DNA of 64,000 nt, from positions 372,001-436,000 of the forward strand of contig NZ_JABWGN010000002.1 of assembly GCF_013363975.1 (NCBI RefSeq), written 5' to 3'. A program made the position numbers and the translations under genes. The DNA comes from Nonomuraea montanisoli (GTDB lineage: Bacteria > Actinomycetota > Actinomycetes > Streptosporangiales > Streptosporangiaceae). A model generated the notes under the pieces. It searched no databases and was not told the DNA's origin. It worked only from the letters and a program-made list of their open reading frames with translations. Of this stretch, positions 8,946 to 17,914 are shown piece after piece (the stretch's first letter is position 1; every line of letters begins with the position of its first letter).

Positions 8946-9872
8946 TCACTGAGCGTCCGACGACGCCCGCTCGCTTGCTGTTTGGCGTGTTTGGCGTGTT
9001 TGGCCTGTTTTGGCTTGTGCGGCGGTCAGCAGGCTCAGCGCGGAGGCGCGAGGTGCGGGGTCGGGCAGTGCGAGTGCGGCGGGGACGCGGATCGGCGGGT
9101 CGGGCCGGACGAGTGCGACGGCGGCGAGGTCTCGCGAGACGGCGCCGGCGGGGAGCAGGGTCCAGCACGCCCCGGCGGCGACGGGTCCGGCGAGGAGGTC
9201 CTGGACCCGGGTCAGAGTCGGCCCCACGCGGGGGGTGAACCCGGCTGCTCGGCAGGCGGCCATGATCAGGTGGTGGATGCCGGGATTGTCCGCGCGGGCG
9301 GCCAGGGCCAGGGGGAGCTCGGCGAGCGTGGCGAGGTCGCCGGCGGTGCGGGCGTACGCGGCGGGGACGGCCAGGAGCAGCGGCTCGTCCCAGAGGTGAT
9401 GAACCCGCACGCCCGGGGTGTCCGGCGGCGCCGCCACGAACGCGGCGTCGAGGTCGCCGGCGGCGAGGGCGGCGAGCTGGCCGGTCGTCGAGGCGGAGCT
9501 CGTCACCTGGAGCGTGATGCCGGGGTGGGCGTCGCGGACGGCGGCGAGAGCGGCTTCGATACGAGAGCTGAACACGACGCTGCTGCCGATGCGCAGCAGA
9601 CCGGTGTTGCCGGCGGCGATGTCGGCGGCGGCAGCGGCGGCACGGTCGATGCCGCGTAGCGCACGGCGCGCGTGGACGAGGAACGCCTGGCCGTCCGGGG
9701 TGAGCCGGACCCGACGGTGGGACCGGTCGAACAAGGTCAGTCCGAGTTCGCGTTCCAGCCGCGCGACCTGCTTGCTCACCGCGGGTTGAACGATGCGCAG
9801 GGCCTCCGCGGCCCGGCCGAAGTGCTCGCACTCGGCGACGGCGACGAAATAGCGCAGCTGCCGGACCTCCAT
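8946..9872 (-). CDS. LysR family transcriptional regulator
   Basis: LysR-type regulator, 308 residues. HTH at residues 1-60 (MEVRQLRYFVAVAECEHFGRA, then RIVQPAVSKQVARLERELG), followed by the periplasmic-binding-like effector domain. ATG 9872 is chosen because every LysR begins with this helix; the upstream extension is spurious. It is divergent from the amidohydrolase with a 182-bp shared promoter, the classic arrangement in which LysR controls the neighbour. The C-terminus repeats QTR in a small tandem repeat (gtgtttggc on the plus strand near 8985-9005). Confidence 0.92.
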   Translation of the reverse strand: MEVRQLRYFVAVAECEHFGRAAEALRIVQPAVSKQVARLERELGLTLFDRSHRRVRLTPDGQAFLVHARRALRGIDRAAAAAADIAAGNTGLLRIGSSVVFSSRIEAALAAVRDAHPGITLQVTSSASTTGQLAALAAGDLDAAFVAAPPDTPGVRVHHLWDEPLLLAVPAAYARTAGDLATLAELPLALAARADNPGIHHLIMAACRAAGFTPRVGPTLTRVQDLLAGPVAAGACWTLLPAGAVSRDLAAVALVRPDPPIRVPAALALPDPAPRASALSLLTAAQAKTGQTRQTRQTASERASSDAQ

Positions 9873-10054
9873 CGCCACCGCCCTCCTCGCCTCGATCGAT
9901 TCCGTTCGGTGATTGTTCCATGGGCGGGTTGCCCGTTGATCGGCCCTGGCGGGACCGGCTGGAGTAGAGCACGTGGTCGAACCGGTGCGGGGACCCTCGC
10001 GCTGGGTGAACCACTTCTGTCCAGATTGTTCTGGATCCCTTGGAGGAGAACGTC
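9873..10054. promoter_or_regulatory. LysR/amidohydrolase intergenic promoter region
   Basis: Shared 182-bp region between divergent genes, expected to hold the LysR binding site (T-N11-A dyad) and both promoters. A strong GGAGGAG at 10042-10048 precedes the GTG start of the amidohydrolase. No single dyad stands out enough to be named. Confidence 0.4.
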
Positions 10055-11347
10055 GTGACCGCGGCAACAACAATCGTGAACGCGAAGGTGTTCGACGGGA
10101 CGAAGTCACAGGACTGGACCTCGGTCCGATTCGCTGACGGGCTGATCACCGAATGCTCGGCCGCCTCGGCCGCCCGGGAAGGCGACGAAGTGATCGACGC
10201 GGGCGGCGGGACCGTGCTTCCCGGTCTGATCGACGCGCACGTGCACCTCGTTCCCGGCGCTCTCGCGCAGTCGTTGACCTTCGGCGTCACCACCGTTCTC
10301 GACATGTTCAGCAAGCCCGACCTGGTGGCCGAGGCCAAGGAGCAGGCCGGCTCCCGTCCCGACGTGGCCGATGTGCGCTCCTCGGGTGTCGGCGCCACCG
10401 CGCCCGGCGGGCACCCGTCGCTGATGTACGCCCCCTTCCCGACGTTGACCGCCCCTGACCAGGCCGAGCGGTTCGTCGCGGAACGGATCGCGGAGGGCTC
10501 GGACCATCTGAAGATCTTCTCCGGCGCCGGGGGGCTATGGCCGTCGCTGGACTCCGCAACCATCGAGGCGCTGGTCGCCGCCGCGCACGCCCGCGGCCTG
10601 GTCGTCGTCGCTCACGTGAGCTCGACGGCCGGTCTCGAGGAGGTCGTGGCCGCCGGTGCCGACGTGGTGGCCCACGTCCCCGCGGACGCCGAGCTGGACA
10701 AGGCCCTGGTCGAACGCATGGCCGAGGCCGCAATCGCGGTCGGTCCGACGCTGGCCACCGTCGAGAACACCCTCGGCGAACCGGGTGGCGCGGCAGTGGC
10801 AGGGGACCCGCGGCTCGCCGAGACGCTCGGTGACGCCTGGGCGCGCCGGTTGACCTCGGGTGCTGCCCCCGGATGGCGCGGCCGGGAGATGCCGCCGTAC
10901 TCGCGGGCCGAGGACAACGTGCGGCGACTGGCCGATGCGGGGGTCACTCTGCTGGCGGGCACCGACGCCCCGAACCCGGGGACCGTGTTCGGGGCAAGCC
11001 TGCACCGGGAGCTGGAACTCCTTGTCCGGTGCGGCATCAGCCCGGCGCAGGCCCTGGCCGCTGCCACAGCCGAACCGGCACGGGTGTTCGGCCTGGCCGA
11101 CCGAGGACGTGTGGCGGCCGGGCAACGCGCGGACCTGGTTCTCGTGTCCGGTGACCCGTTGACGGACATCACCGCGACACGCGCGATCGAGCGGATATGG
11201 CGCGCGGGCACGGCCTGCGATCGACGTGCCTTCGTCGCGAGCGCTGCCGAAGCCGAGCAGCTTGACGCTTTCGACGCGCAGGTCGCCAAGGCTGTGGCCG
11301 CCGTGCGCGAACGCTGGTCCGACGCCGACCGGACGAAGGCCCTCTGA
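10055..11347 (+). CDS. metal-dependent amidohydrolase
   Basis: Amidohydrolase-superfamily TIM-barrel enzyme of about 430 residues, related to imidazolonepropionase/prolidase-like hydrolases. Motifs: small beta-domain start (VNAKVFDGTKSQDW), metal-binding HxH in GLIDAHVHLVPG, later histidines in VVAHVSSTAG and VVAHVPADAE, and the catalytic Asp in LLAGTDAPNPG. The GTG at 10055 follows GGAGGAG; the TTG at 10040 does not. Probably controlled by the divergent LysR. The stop codon lies inside a 44-bp tandem duplication. Substrate unknown. Confidence 0.9.
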   Translation: MTAATTIVNAKVFDGTKSQDWTSVRFADGLITECSAASAAREGDEVIDAGGGTVLPGLIDAHVHLVPGALAQSLTFGVTTVLDMFSKPDLVAEAKEQAGSRPDVADVRSSGVGATAPGGHPSLMYAPFPTLTAPDQAERFVAERIAEGSDHLKIFSGAGGLWPSLDSATIEALVAAAHARGLVVVAHVSSTAGLEEVVAAGADVVAHVPADAELDKALVERMAEAAIAVGPTLATVENTLGEPGGAAVAGDPRLAETLGDAWARRLTSGAAPGWRGREMPPYSRAEDNVRRLADAGVTLLAGTDAPNPGTVFGASLHRELELLVRCGISPAQALAAATAEPARVFGLADRGRVAAGQRADLVLVSGDPLTDITATRAIERIWRAGTACDRRAFVASAAEAEQLDAFDAQVAKAVAAVRERWSDADRTKAL

Positions 11348-11423
11348 ACCGCGGGTCCCGTGGCTCATGGACCGCCCAGAAGGCCCTCTGAACCGCGGGT
11401 CCCGTAGCTCATGGACCGCCCAG
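11336..11423. repeat. 44-bp tandem duplication over the amidohydrolase stop codon
   Basis: Positions 11336-11379 and 11380-11423 are identical except for one g/a difference. The unit contains the last four codons and the stop of the amidohydrolase plus about 30 bp of downstream sequence, so a second identical tail and stop follows the real one. Confidence 0.95.
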
Positions 11424-11927
11424 ATGCGGCCGGCAGCAGGCGCCGTCGGAGGAAAGACCTCGGCTCTCCTGCCGGCGCCCCTCGCCGGGGGCCGCGGCCC
11501 GCACCTGCCAACGGATCGCCGCTCACCGGCTCACAGCACCGGATCACCGCCCACCGGACCATCGCCCACCGGACCATCGCCCACCACTGCAGCAGGGCAT
11601 GGGCCCACCGAAGCAGGGCATGGGCGCGTGAACTGGCATCGTCGCCCCCGACCGCGGCCGGCCTACCCCGGCATGCGACATATGGCATCCGGCACACGAC
11701 ATCCGGCAAGCCTGGCGCGACGCCCCCCGTGGCACCAGTCGGGACCGACGGAAGCCGGCGCGATGGGAACTGCGACGAGGTGAGGAGGCGCTTGCAGACC
11801 GGTGTTGAACATGACCCCAGGCAGACGCGTCAGCCCAGCGACTCCTTGACAGGTCGCCACCACTCCAACGGCACCCCCCAGGCTGCGGCCCCTGGCAGGC
11901 GCTGCTCACCGGTGGATGGGGGCGGGG
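11424..11927. other. repeat-rich intergenic region, no gene
   Basis: About 500 bp with no convincing coding frame. It contains a 15-bp tandem repeat (gcccaccggaccatc at 11549 and 11564, partial third copy at 11579), a doubled gcagggcatgggc motif just after it, and several ggcat/gacat-type repeats around 11670-11710. All open frames are biased by these repeats. Confidence 0.7.
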
Positions 11928-13154
11928 TTATTGGGACTGTCGGGACTGGCGGGTCGTGACGACGTACTCGCCGGCGTCCGTGAATCCCACCACGCTGCCG
12001 CCCTCCCTCATCAACCCGCCCAGCACGTCCCGGACCGCCAACCTCCATGCCTTGCCCGCACCAGGATCGCGCCGCCGCAGCGTCTCGATGTCGCGCGGTG
12101 TCGCCACCAACGTCACCGGCCCGTCCGCGCGGCCCCTCACCGGCTGCTCGTCATCCACGCCCAGCGCCACCGTGTACGGCGGGGGCGGCGGCTGCTCCAG
12201 GTCCTCGTCCAGCCGCCACGCCATGAGCAACCGGTCGGACTCGTCGCCCTCGTTGATGGCATCGGCCATGACCCCGTAGAAGTTCTCGGCGTACCCGGTC
12301 GGCCGCGCGCCGAGCTTCACCAGGTTGAACCGCGCGTTCCTGCGGACCAGCGGGTCGAACGTCCAGGTGATGCGGGCCAGGTCGTGCTCCAGGCACCAGG
12401 CGCGCTGGTGAAGCTTGAGCGCGTAACCGATGCCGCGCCCGATGGCGGCGCCGGTCACGTGGGAATGCAGCGCGCCCCCCGCCGCCAGGAACCCCACGGA
12501 CGCGCCCACCAGCCGCTCACCCTCGTACGCCCCGGCCACGTACCCGCCGGTGTGAGCGAACCCGATCATCAGCTCGACGGACACGGGGGCGTTGGCCGGA
12601 TCAGGGTGCCAGATGTCGTCGAACAGGCGGTGGACGTCCCGGAACTCAGGGATCCTGTGCAGCTCGCGGATCGTCACCCCGGTCCGCTGGGCGGCCTCCT
12701 CCGCCACTCGCCGCGCAGCCTCCACCCCGCTACCCGTCCGCCGCGCGCCCTCCGCTCTGCCGTCCGTTCGCCGCATGGTCTCCGCTCTGCTGCCCGTCCG
12801 CCGTGTGGTCTCCACACCACTCCCCGCTTGCTGCCTGCCCTGCGCCTCGCCTTCCTCCCGCCGCATGACGTCCGCGCCGCGTCCCGCCTGCCGCATGGCG
12901 TCCGGGCCGCGTCCCGCCTGCCGCATGGCGTCCGCACTGTGTCCCGCCTGCTGCGTGGCCTCAGCCTCGCCTTCGGCTTGCTGCGCGACCTCTGCCGACT
13001 CTGCCGAACCTCCCGGTCGCTGTGTGGCGTCCGCGCCGCCCGTCTCTGCCCGCTGGGTGGGCTCAGCTTCGTCTTCGGCTCGCCGCATGGCTTCCACGTG
13101 GGACTCCGCCTGCCGGGCGACCTCCGTCCTGCTCTCCGCAGGCTGCTCACTCAT
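11928..13154 (-). CDS. GNAT-type acetyltransferase with N-terminal decapeptide repeats
   Basis: About 408 residues. The last 250 form a GNAT-like domain resembling the predicted acetyltransferases of the COG3375 type (FAHTGGYVAGAYEGERLVGASVGF, then HSHVTGAAIGRGIGYALKLHQRAWCLEH and ITWTFDPLVRRNARFNLVKLG). The first 150 residues are a highly charged decapeptide repeat (see 12711-12980) with no counterpart in the family, probably helical or disordered. ATG 13154 fits the GAAAGG site; GTG 13160 is an alternative. It lies 27 bp downstream of the TetR-like gene on the same strand, so the two are probably cotranscribed. Acceptor unknown. Confidence 0.75.
   Translation of the reverse strand: MSEQPAESRTEVARQAESHVEAMRRAEDEAEPTQRAETGGADATQRPGGSAESAEVAQQAEGEAEATQQAGHSADAMRQAGRGPDAMRQAGRGADVMRREEGEAQGRQQAGSGVETTRRTGSRAETMRRTDGRAEGARRTGSGVEAARRVAEEAAQRTGVTIRELHRIPEFRDVHRLFDDIWHPDPANAPVSVELMIGFAHTGGYVAGAYEGERLVGASVGFLAAGGALHSHVTGAAIGRGIGYALKLHQRAWCLEHDLARITWTFDPLVRRNARFNLVKLGARPTGYAENFYGVMADAINEGDESDRLLMAWRLDEDLEQPPPPPYTVALGVDDEQPVRGRADGPVTLVATPRDIETLRRRDPGAGKAWRLAVRDVLGGLMREGGSVVGFTDAGEYVVTTRQSRQSQ
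12711..12980. repeat. in-frame 30-bp repeat encoding nine decapeptides
   Basis: Nine uninterrupted ten-residue units in the N-terminus of the acetyltransferase, for example AGHSADAMRQ, AGRGPDAMRQ, AGRGADVMRR, AGSGVETTRR, TGSRAETMRR, TGSGVEAARR. More degenerate copies extend to about 13110. Consensus is A/T-G-x-x-A/V-E/D-x-x-R-R/Q. Confidence 0.92.
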
Positions 13155-13181
13155 GGCCACACGCCTTTCCTCTCACGCTGC

Positions 13182-14822
13182 TCATCCCCGCTCACCCCCG
13201 CGTTTCGTCCCCCGAGTGCCCGTGGCGCGGATCCCCGGCGCTTCCGGCCTGCTGTCCTGCATGCCCGCTACCCCAGAGGGGTCAGTCTTTCCCGGCGTCT
13301 CAGCCTCTCGAGTCGGCCCGGAAAGCCCGGCGTCTCCTGCGGAGTCGGTGTGCCCGCTCGGTTGGGACGACCTGGCATCCCCCGCGACCTCGGACGCGAC
13401 AACGTCCCCCAGGTTCTCCAACACGAGGACGTCCCCCACGACCTCCGACGCGAGGGCGTACCCCGCTCCGCGGCCGTCGGCCCGCCGTATCAACCGCCCT
13501 CCCGACACCCGTACGGCGGTCTCCGTCCCGTCGTTCACAGACGGCAACCCGGCGGTCGCGGCCACGCGCCCGAGCTCGTCGCACACGATCCGCACGTCCG
13601 GCCACCCGCCCGCGGGTACGGCGGCGCGCAGGTGCGCTCCCATCCGGGCCAGCGCGAACCGCGCCAGCGGCCCGTGCTCGCCGGGATCGTCCGTCACCAC
13701 GACCAGGGTGATGGGCAGAGCGGCGGGCGCGGCCCGCACGACGTCCTCCACGGCCGACAGGCGCCGCAACCCGAGAAAGACCACCAGCCCGTCGCCGTAG
13801 AGGGCGAGAGGAATTCCGCGCAGCGCGTCCACCGCCGGGGGCGGGGCCCAGGGGGCGTCGAGGGAGTACGGCTTCAGGGCGAGGATGGGGAACAGCGGGA
13901 CAGGGCCGGGATCGAGTCGTGCCAGCCGCTCACATGCTCGCACCACGTCCTCCCGCTCGGCGCACAGTGTCCGAGTGCGGGAGGGAAGGTCGGCGACCGG
14001 GTGGGCGGCGAGGGCAGCGCGCTGCGACGCCCCCTGGAGCAGGGTGAGCGCTGCAGTCGCCGACCGCACCAGCCGCCGTCCCGGGCTTGCGTCGAGCCGT
14101 TCCATGGCCAGCCCGAGGAGCGTCGCGTACAACGTCATGAGCTCCGCGAACGCCAGCCGGCTGCCCTCCTCGGCCTGTACCTGCGGCACCAGCTCGCGCC
14201 ACACGGCCATGGCGCCCGCCGGCACGGGATCATCCAGCCAAGCCCGCGCGACCGCCCCCAGCACCCCGGCCACGTCTCCGCCGTGAGGCTCTTCACCGGG
14301 ACGTGGTCCACCGCGCCCCACACCGGCTGGCGATCCGCCGCGCCCCGCACGGGTGAGCGATCCGCTGCGCCCCTCGCCGAATGTCGATGTGCCACGTTCC
14401 TCAGCGGAGAGCGTCGCGTTCGGCCCTGTGCCAGAGAGCGATTCGCCCGGTCCTGTGCCGAGGAGTGGCACGTCTGGCCCGCCAGCTGGGAGCGCGGTCT
14501 CTGCCTCTGCCCCAGCGCGTCCCGTAAGCGATATGTCGATGGGGGGCGGCGCGTCAGGACCCTCGGTGGAGGACGGGGCGCCGTCCGGCCGCTCGCCCGG
14601 AATCGGGCTGTCCGGCCGGTAGGCGTCGGCGAGGACGGAGAAGAACAAGGCTCGCTTGCCGGGGAAGTTCGAGTAGACCGCGCCCCGGGTGAGCCCCGCT
14701 CGCTCAGCTATGTCATCGATCTTGACGTCACGGAAGCCCCGCTCGGCGAACTCGTCATGCGCCGCTGCCAGGACGCGCGCCCGGTTGCGCTCCTGCGACT
14801 CCGCCCTCGTCATCCTCCCCAT
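13182..14822 (-). CDS. TetR-like regulator with low-complexity insertion and extra C-terminal domain
   Basis: 546 residues, more than twice the normal TetR size. Residues 4-66 are a standard TetR HTH (VLAAAHDEFAERGFRDVKID, DIAERAGLTRGAVYSNFPGK). Residues about 70-178 are Gly/Pro/Ser-rich low complexity. Then comes a plausible helical TetR ligand domain (VAGVLGAVARAWLDDP...), an additional alpha/beta segment (VVVTDDPGEHGPLARFALAR) and a disordered tail. The insertion falls between DNA-binding and regulatory domains. ATG 14822 or 14813 may be the start. Probably heads an operon with the acetyltransferase downstream. Confidence 0.75.
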   Translation of the reverse strand: MGRMTRAESQERNRARVLAAAHDEFAERGFRDVKIDDIAERAGLTRGAVYSNFPGKRALFFSVLADAYRPDSPIPGERPDGAPSSTEGPDAPPPIDISLTGRAGAEAETALPAGGPDVPLLGTGPGESLSGTGPNATLSAEERGTSTFGEGRSGSLTRAGRGGSPAGVGRGGPRPGEEPHGGDVAGVLGAVARAWLDDPVPAGAMAVWRELVPQVQAEEGSRLAFAELMTLYATLLGLAMERLDASPGRRLVRSATAALTLLQGASQRAALAAHPVADLPSRTRTLCAEREDVVRACERLARLDPGPVPLFPILALKPYSLDAPWAPPPAVDALRGIPLALYGDGLVVFLGLRRLSAVEDVVRAAPAALPITLVVVTDDPGEHGPLARFALARMGAHLRAAVPAGGWPDVRIVCDELGRVAATAGLPSVNDGTETAVRVSGGRLIRRADGRGAGYALASEVVGDVLVLENLGDVVASEVAGDARSSQPSGHTDSAGDAGLSGPTREAETPGKTDPSGVAGMQDSRPEAPGIRATGTRGTKRGGERG

Positions 14823-14868
14823 CCGCTCACGATATCGCCCGTATCTGCCCCCTGATCAGCCCGAACCC

Positions 14869-15006
14869 AGCCCCTGGACAAGCCCGTCGTTGGTCCATGG
14901 GCCAGCCCGCACCCGGCCCCTGGACAGGCCCGTCCTTGGTCCATGGGCCGGTCGGCATCCAGCTCCTGAACAGGTCCGCGCCTGGTCCACGGGCCGGCCC
15001 GCGCCT
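14869..15006. repeat. three degenerate 46-bp tandem units
   Basis: Units begin at 14869, 14915 and 14961. Each contains a version of cccctggacaggcccg, then ttggtccatgggcc. They fill most of the gap between the TetR-like gene start and the end of the dipeptidase gene. Confidence 0.85.
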
Positions 15007-15060
15007 CGTCCTCAGCTCAGGCCGGCCTCGGTCCTCGAAAGCCCCGCCGCCTGTCCGCGA

Positions 15061-16092
15061 TCAGGCGAGGAGCTCGCCGAGGAATCGGTGCAGGTTGCCG
15101 CCGATGATCTTGGCGACGTCCTTCTCCGGCAGACCGCGTCCGAGCAGGCCCTCGGTCACCATCGGGAGCCCGCTCGGCCCCTCAAGGCCGGGGACGGCCG
15201 CCATCGGGTCCACATCTCTCGGCTCGAGGTCCTCGCAGCACGGCGGGGTCAGGTCGACCATGACCTCGCGGATGAAGTCGGGCCCGAGCCCCACATGGTC
15301 GACGCCCGCCACGTTCACCACGTGTTCGATGTGGTCGAGCACGTGGTCGAGCGTCGCGGACCGGGCGTCCTCGGTGAGGAAGGGGGCGAAGAAGTTCACG
15401 CAGATGACGCCGCCGGTGGCCGCCACGCCCCGGAGCTGGTCATCGGTGAGGTTGCGGTGATGGTCGCGCAGCGCGCGGGCCGACGAGTGCGTCGCCATGA
15501 CCGGCCTGGTGGCCAGCTCCAGCACGTGCGCGACCCCGGACGCGCCCAGGTGCGACACGTCGAACACCATGCCGAGCCGTTCCATCTCCTTCAGCGCGGC
15601 GACGCCGTGCGAGGTCAACCCGCTGCCGGTCGCGTCCTCGCCGCTGCCGTCGGCGAGCGGCGTGCGGCCGAAGTGGGCGATGGAGGCGATCCGCACGCCC
15701 AGCCGGTACGCGGTCGGGATCAGCTCCACGCTCGCGTCCAGCCCCGGCATGCTCTCCAGCGCCAGGACGAGGGCGATCCGGCCCGACTCCAGCGTCTCGT
15801 CGATGTCTCGTGAGGTGAGGCAGAGCGCCACCCGGTCGGCGTTGCCCTCGGCGATCACGTGCGCGCACTCGATCATGCGCAACGTCTGCCGCAGCGCCCC
15901 TTCGGGCCGGTACTGGTCGTCTATGAAGACCGGCAGCACCTGGAGCCCGACCCCGCCCTCCTGGAGCTGCGGCAGCCACTGCTCGCGGAAGAAGGCGGCC
16001 CATCGCTCGGGCGGCCGGGCGGAGACGGCCATGAGGAGGTCGTTGTGGGCGTCGGCGACGACGGAACGCTGGTGGAGGGATGCGCTGCTCAT
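15061..16092 (-). CDS. membrane dipeptidase-like peptidase (M19 family)
   Basis: Zinc-dependent M19 (renal dipeptidase-like) hydrolase, 343 residues. Metal-binding pattern: HND in VVADAHNDLLMAVS near the N-terminus, catalytic-site residues in IVLALESMPGL, histidines in MATHSSARALRDHHRNLTDD, and DHVGLGPDFIREV near the C-terminus. ATG 16092 (MSSASLHQRSVV) is chosen because the family's first strand starts there; the upstream 50 residues of the frame are not conserved-looking. No signal peptide, so probably cytoplasmic. Confidence 0.9.
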   Translation of the reverse strand: MSSASLHQRSVVADAHNDLLMAVSARPPERWAAFFREQWLPQLQEGGVGLQVLPVFIDDQYRPEGALRQTLRMIECAHVIAEGNADRVALCLTSRDIDETLESGRIALVLALESMPGLDASVELIPTAYRLGVRIASIAHFGRTPLADGSGEDATGSGLTSHGVAALKEMERLGMVFDVSHLGASGVAHVLELATRPVMATHSSARALRDHHRNLTDDQLRGVAATGGVICVNFFAPFLTEDARSATLDHVLDHIEHVVNVAGVDHVGLGPDFIREVMVDLTPPCCEDLEPRDVDPMAAVPGLEGPSGLPMVTEGLLGRGLPEKDVAKIIGGNLHRFLGELLA

Positions 16093-16347
16093 GTCCGGGA
16101 CGCTACCGCCAGAGGCTTGGCGGAGGCCATGCTCGGGCGTGGGCTGTGGACAAGGCACCGCGAGGTGCGAGGGGCTGTGGACAACCGGTCGGGCGATCAA
16201 TGGATGGTCGGCGGGCCACAGCCGGACGATCAGCGAAAACATCGGAGGCGGAGGCGGAGGCGGGGCTTGGCGTCTGCGACGCCGAGTCGTGCGCGAGCGG
16301 AAGACGTCCGCCGGGGCTCGCGCGTGAGGGTACGCGGCGGACGCCGC

Positions 16348-17793
16348 TCACACGTGACGGTACGCGGCCCGCGGTGGGCGGGACGTCAGCCTGCGGTAGA
16401 GGGTGGTCGTCCCGGGCCAGTTGTTGGTGACCCGGCCGTCGGCCGTCTTGTACCAGCTCCGGCACCCGTCCTGCCACACCATCCGCTCCATCGCGGCGCC
16501 GAGCCGCCGCGTCCACGCGGCCATCGCCTCCGGCCGCACCTCCATGGGCCCGTGCGCGGACAGGTGCGGCAGGCAGGCCATGACGTGGTTCACCTGGCAT
16601 TCCAGCATGAAGACGATCGAGTTGTGGCCCAGGTTGGTGTTGGGGCCGTACAGCAGGAACAGGTTCGGGAAGCCGGGCACCGAGATCCCCAGGTACGCTT
16701 CCGCGCCGGCCCTCCACCGCTCCGCGAGGTCCAGCCCGTCGCGGCCGGTGACGCTCATCGGCGCGAGGAACTCGGTGCTCCGGAAACCGGTGGCGTAGAT
16801 GATCGTGTCGGCCGGGTGGAGAGCTTCGGTCGTCTCGACGCCCTCCGGCGTGATCCGGACGATCTTCTCGGTCACGACGTCCACGTTCGGCCTGGTCAGG
16901 GCGGGATAGAAGGCGCTGTCGATGACGACGCGCTTGCAACCCGGCGGGTAGTCGGGGGTGAGCTTCGCGCGCAGACCGGGGTCCGGCACCTGGCGGTGCA
17001 GGTGTCCGAGGGCACGCCTGCGCAACAGGTCGGTGCTCCAGCCCTGCGCGAGCGCCGGGTACAGGGCCGCCTCGGCGTACCGGTAGATCCACTCGCGGTA
17101 GACGCGCTGCACGCCAGGTATGTACCGGAACGCGAGCCTCGCACGGGGGCCGAACGCGGCGTCGGGCTTGGGGATCACCCAGTTCGGGGTGCGCTGGAAG
17201 ACCTCCAGACGCGCGGCGGCCCGGGCGACGTGGGGGATGAGCTGGGCGGCGGACGAGCCGTTGCCGATCATGGCCACCCGCCTGCCGGAGAGGTCGTGGC
17301 CGTGGTCCCAGCGGGCGGAGTGGAATGACGTGCCCGCGAAGTCCTGCATGCCCGGGATGTCGGGGAGGTGGGGCCGGTTGAGCTGGCCCACCGCAGCCAC
17401 CACCACGTCGAACGCCTCGGTCGAGGGACCGGCGGAACCGGTCGCGCCGGTCACCTGCCAGCGGTTGCCGTCGAAGGCGGCGCTCACGACTTCAGTGTTG
17501 AACCTGATTTTCCGCCTGATGCCGTATTTATCGGCGCAATGCTGCAGATAGGCAAGGATTTCGGGTTGTCCGGGGTAGCGGCGCGTCCAGCTTCCGTAGT
17601 TCTCGAACGAGTACGAGTACAGGTGCGAAGGGATGTCGCACCCCGCGCCCGGATAGGTGTTGTCGCGCCAGGTCCCGCCGAGGTCGCCCGCCTTCTCGAA
17701 CACGGTGTACGTCGTGATGCCGGCCCGTTCCAGCCGGATGGCCATGCACAGCCCGCCGAACCCCGCCCCGATGATCGCGACCCTGGGTGCCAT
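16348..17793 (-). CDS. flavin-containing monooxygenase (Baeyer-Villiger type)
   Basis: NAD(P)H/FAD-dependent monooxygenase of about 481 residues. Seen: FAD Rossmann motif IIGAGFGGLCMAIRLERAG, FEKAGDLGGTWRDNTYPGAG, the BVMO fingerprint FAGTSFHSARWDH, the NADPH motif MIGNGSSAAQLIP, and IIYATGFRSTEF. ATG 17793 has GAGGAGG upstream. It would oxygenate ketones or other soft nucleophiles; the substrate cannot be read from sequence. Its upstream region carries three 23-bp tandem units. Downstream on the same strand lies the dipeptidase after 255 bp. Confidence 0.92.
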   Translation of the reverse strand: MAPRVAIIGAGFGGLCMAIRLERAGITTYTVFEKAGDLGGTWRDNTYPGAGCDIPSHLYSYSFENYGSWTRRYPGQPEILAYLQHCADKYGIRRKIRFNTEVVSAAFDGNRWQVTGATGSAGPSTEAFDVVVAAVGQLNRPHLPDIPGMQDFAGTSFHSARWDHGHDLSGRRVAMIGNGSSAAQLIPHVARAAARLEVFQRTPNWVIPKPDAAFGPRARLAFRYIPGVQRVYREWIYRYAEAALYPALAQGWSTDLLRRRALGHLHRQVPDPGLRAKLTPDYPPGCKRVVIDSAFYPALTRPNVDVVTEKIVRITPEGVETTEALHPADTIIYATGFRSTEFLAPMSVTGRDGLDLAERWRAGAEAYLGISVPGFPNLFLLYGPNTNLGHNSIVFMLECQVNHVMACLPHLSAHGPMEVRPEAMAAWTRRLGAAMERMVWQDGCRSWYKTADGRVTNNWPGTTTLYRRLTSRPPRAAYRHV

Positions 17794-17845
17794 CCATGCC
17801 TCCTCGACGGATGTCAGGACGCACTTACGGTACGCCGGGCCCGCG

Positions 17846-17914
17846 CCGTACGACAGCCCGGACATGCGCCGTACGACGGCTCGGACATGTGCCGTACGAC
17901 GGCTCAGGCATGTG
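17846..17914. repeat. three 23-bp tandem units upstream of the monooxygenase
   Basis: Units start at 17846, 17869 and 17892, each beginning ccgtacgac and ending in acatg or gcatg. CGTACG is self-complementary, so each unit holds a small palindrome. The array sits 53-121 bp upstream of the monooxygenase start, where an operator or activator array would be expected. Confidence 0.85.

Noticed and set aside
6543..9659. 1038-codon plus-strand open frame
   Set aside because: Antisense of the WYL, Nramp-like and LysR genes; no motifs.
11916..14855. 979-codon plus-strand open frame
   Set aside because: Antisense of the acetyltransferase and TetR-like genes, which have recognisable domains on the minus strand.
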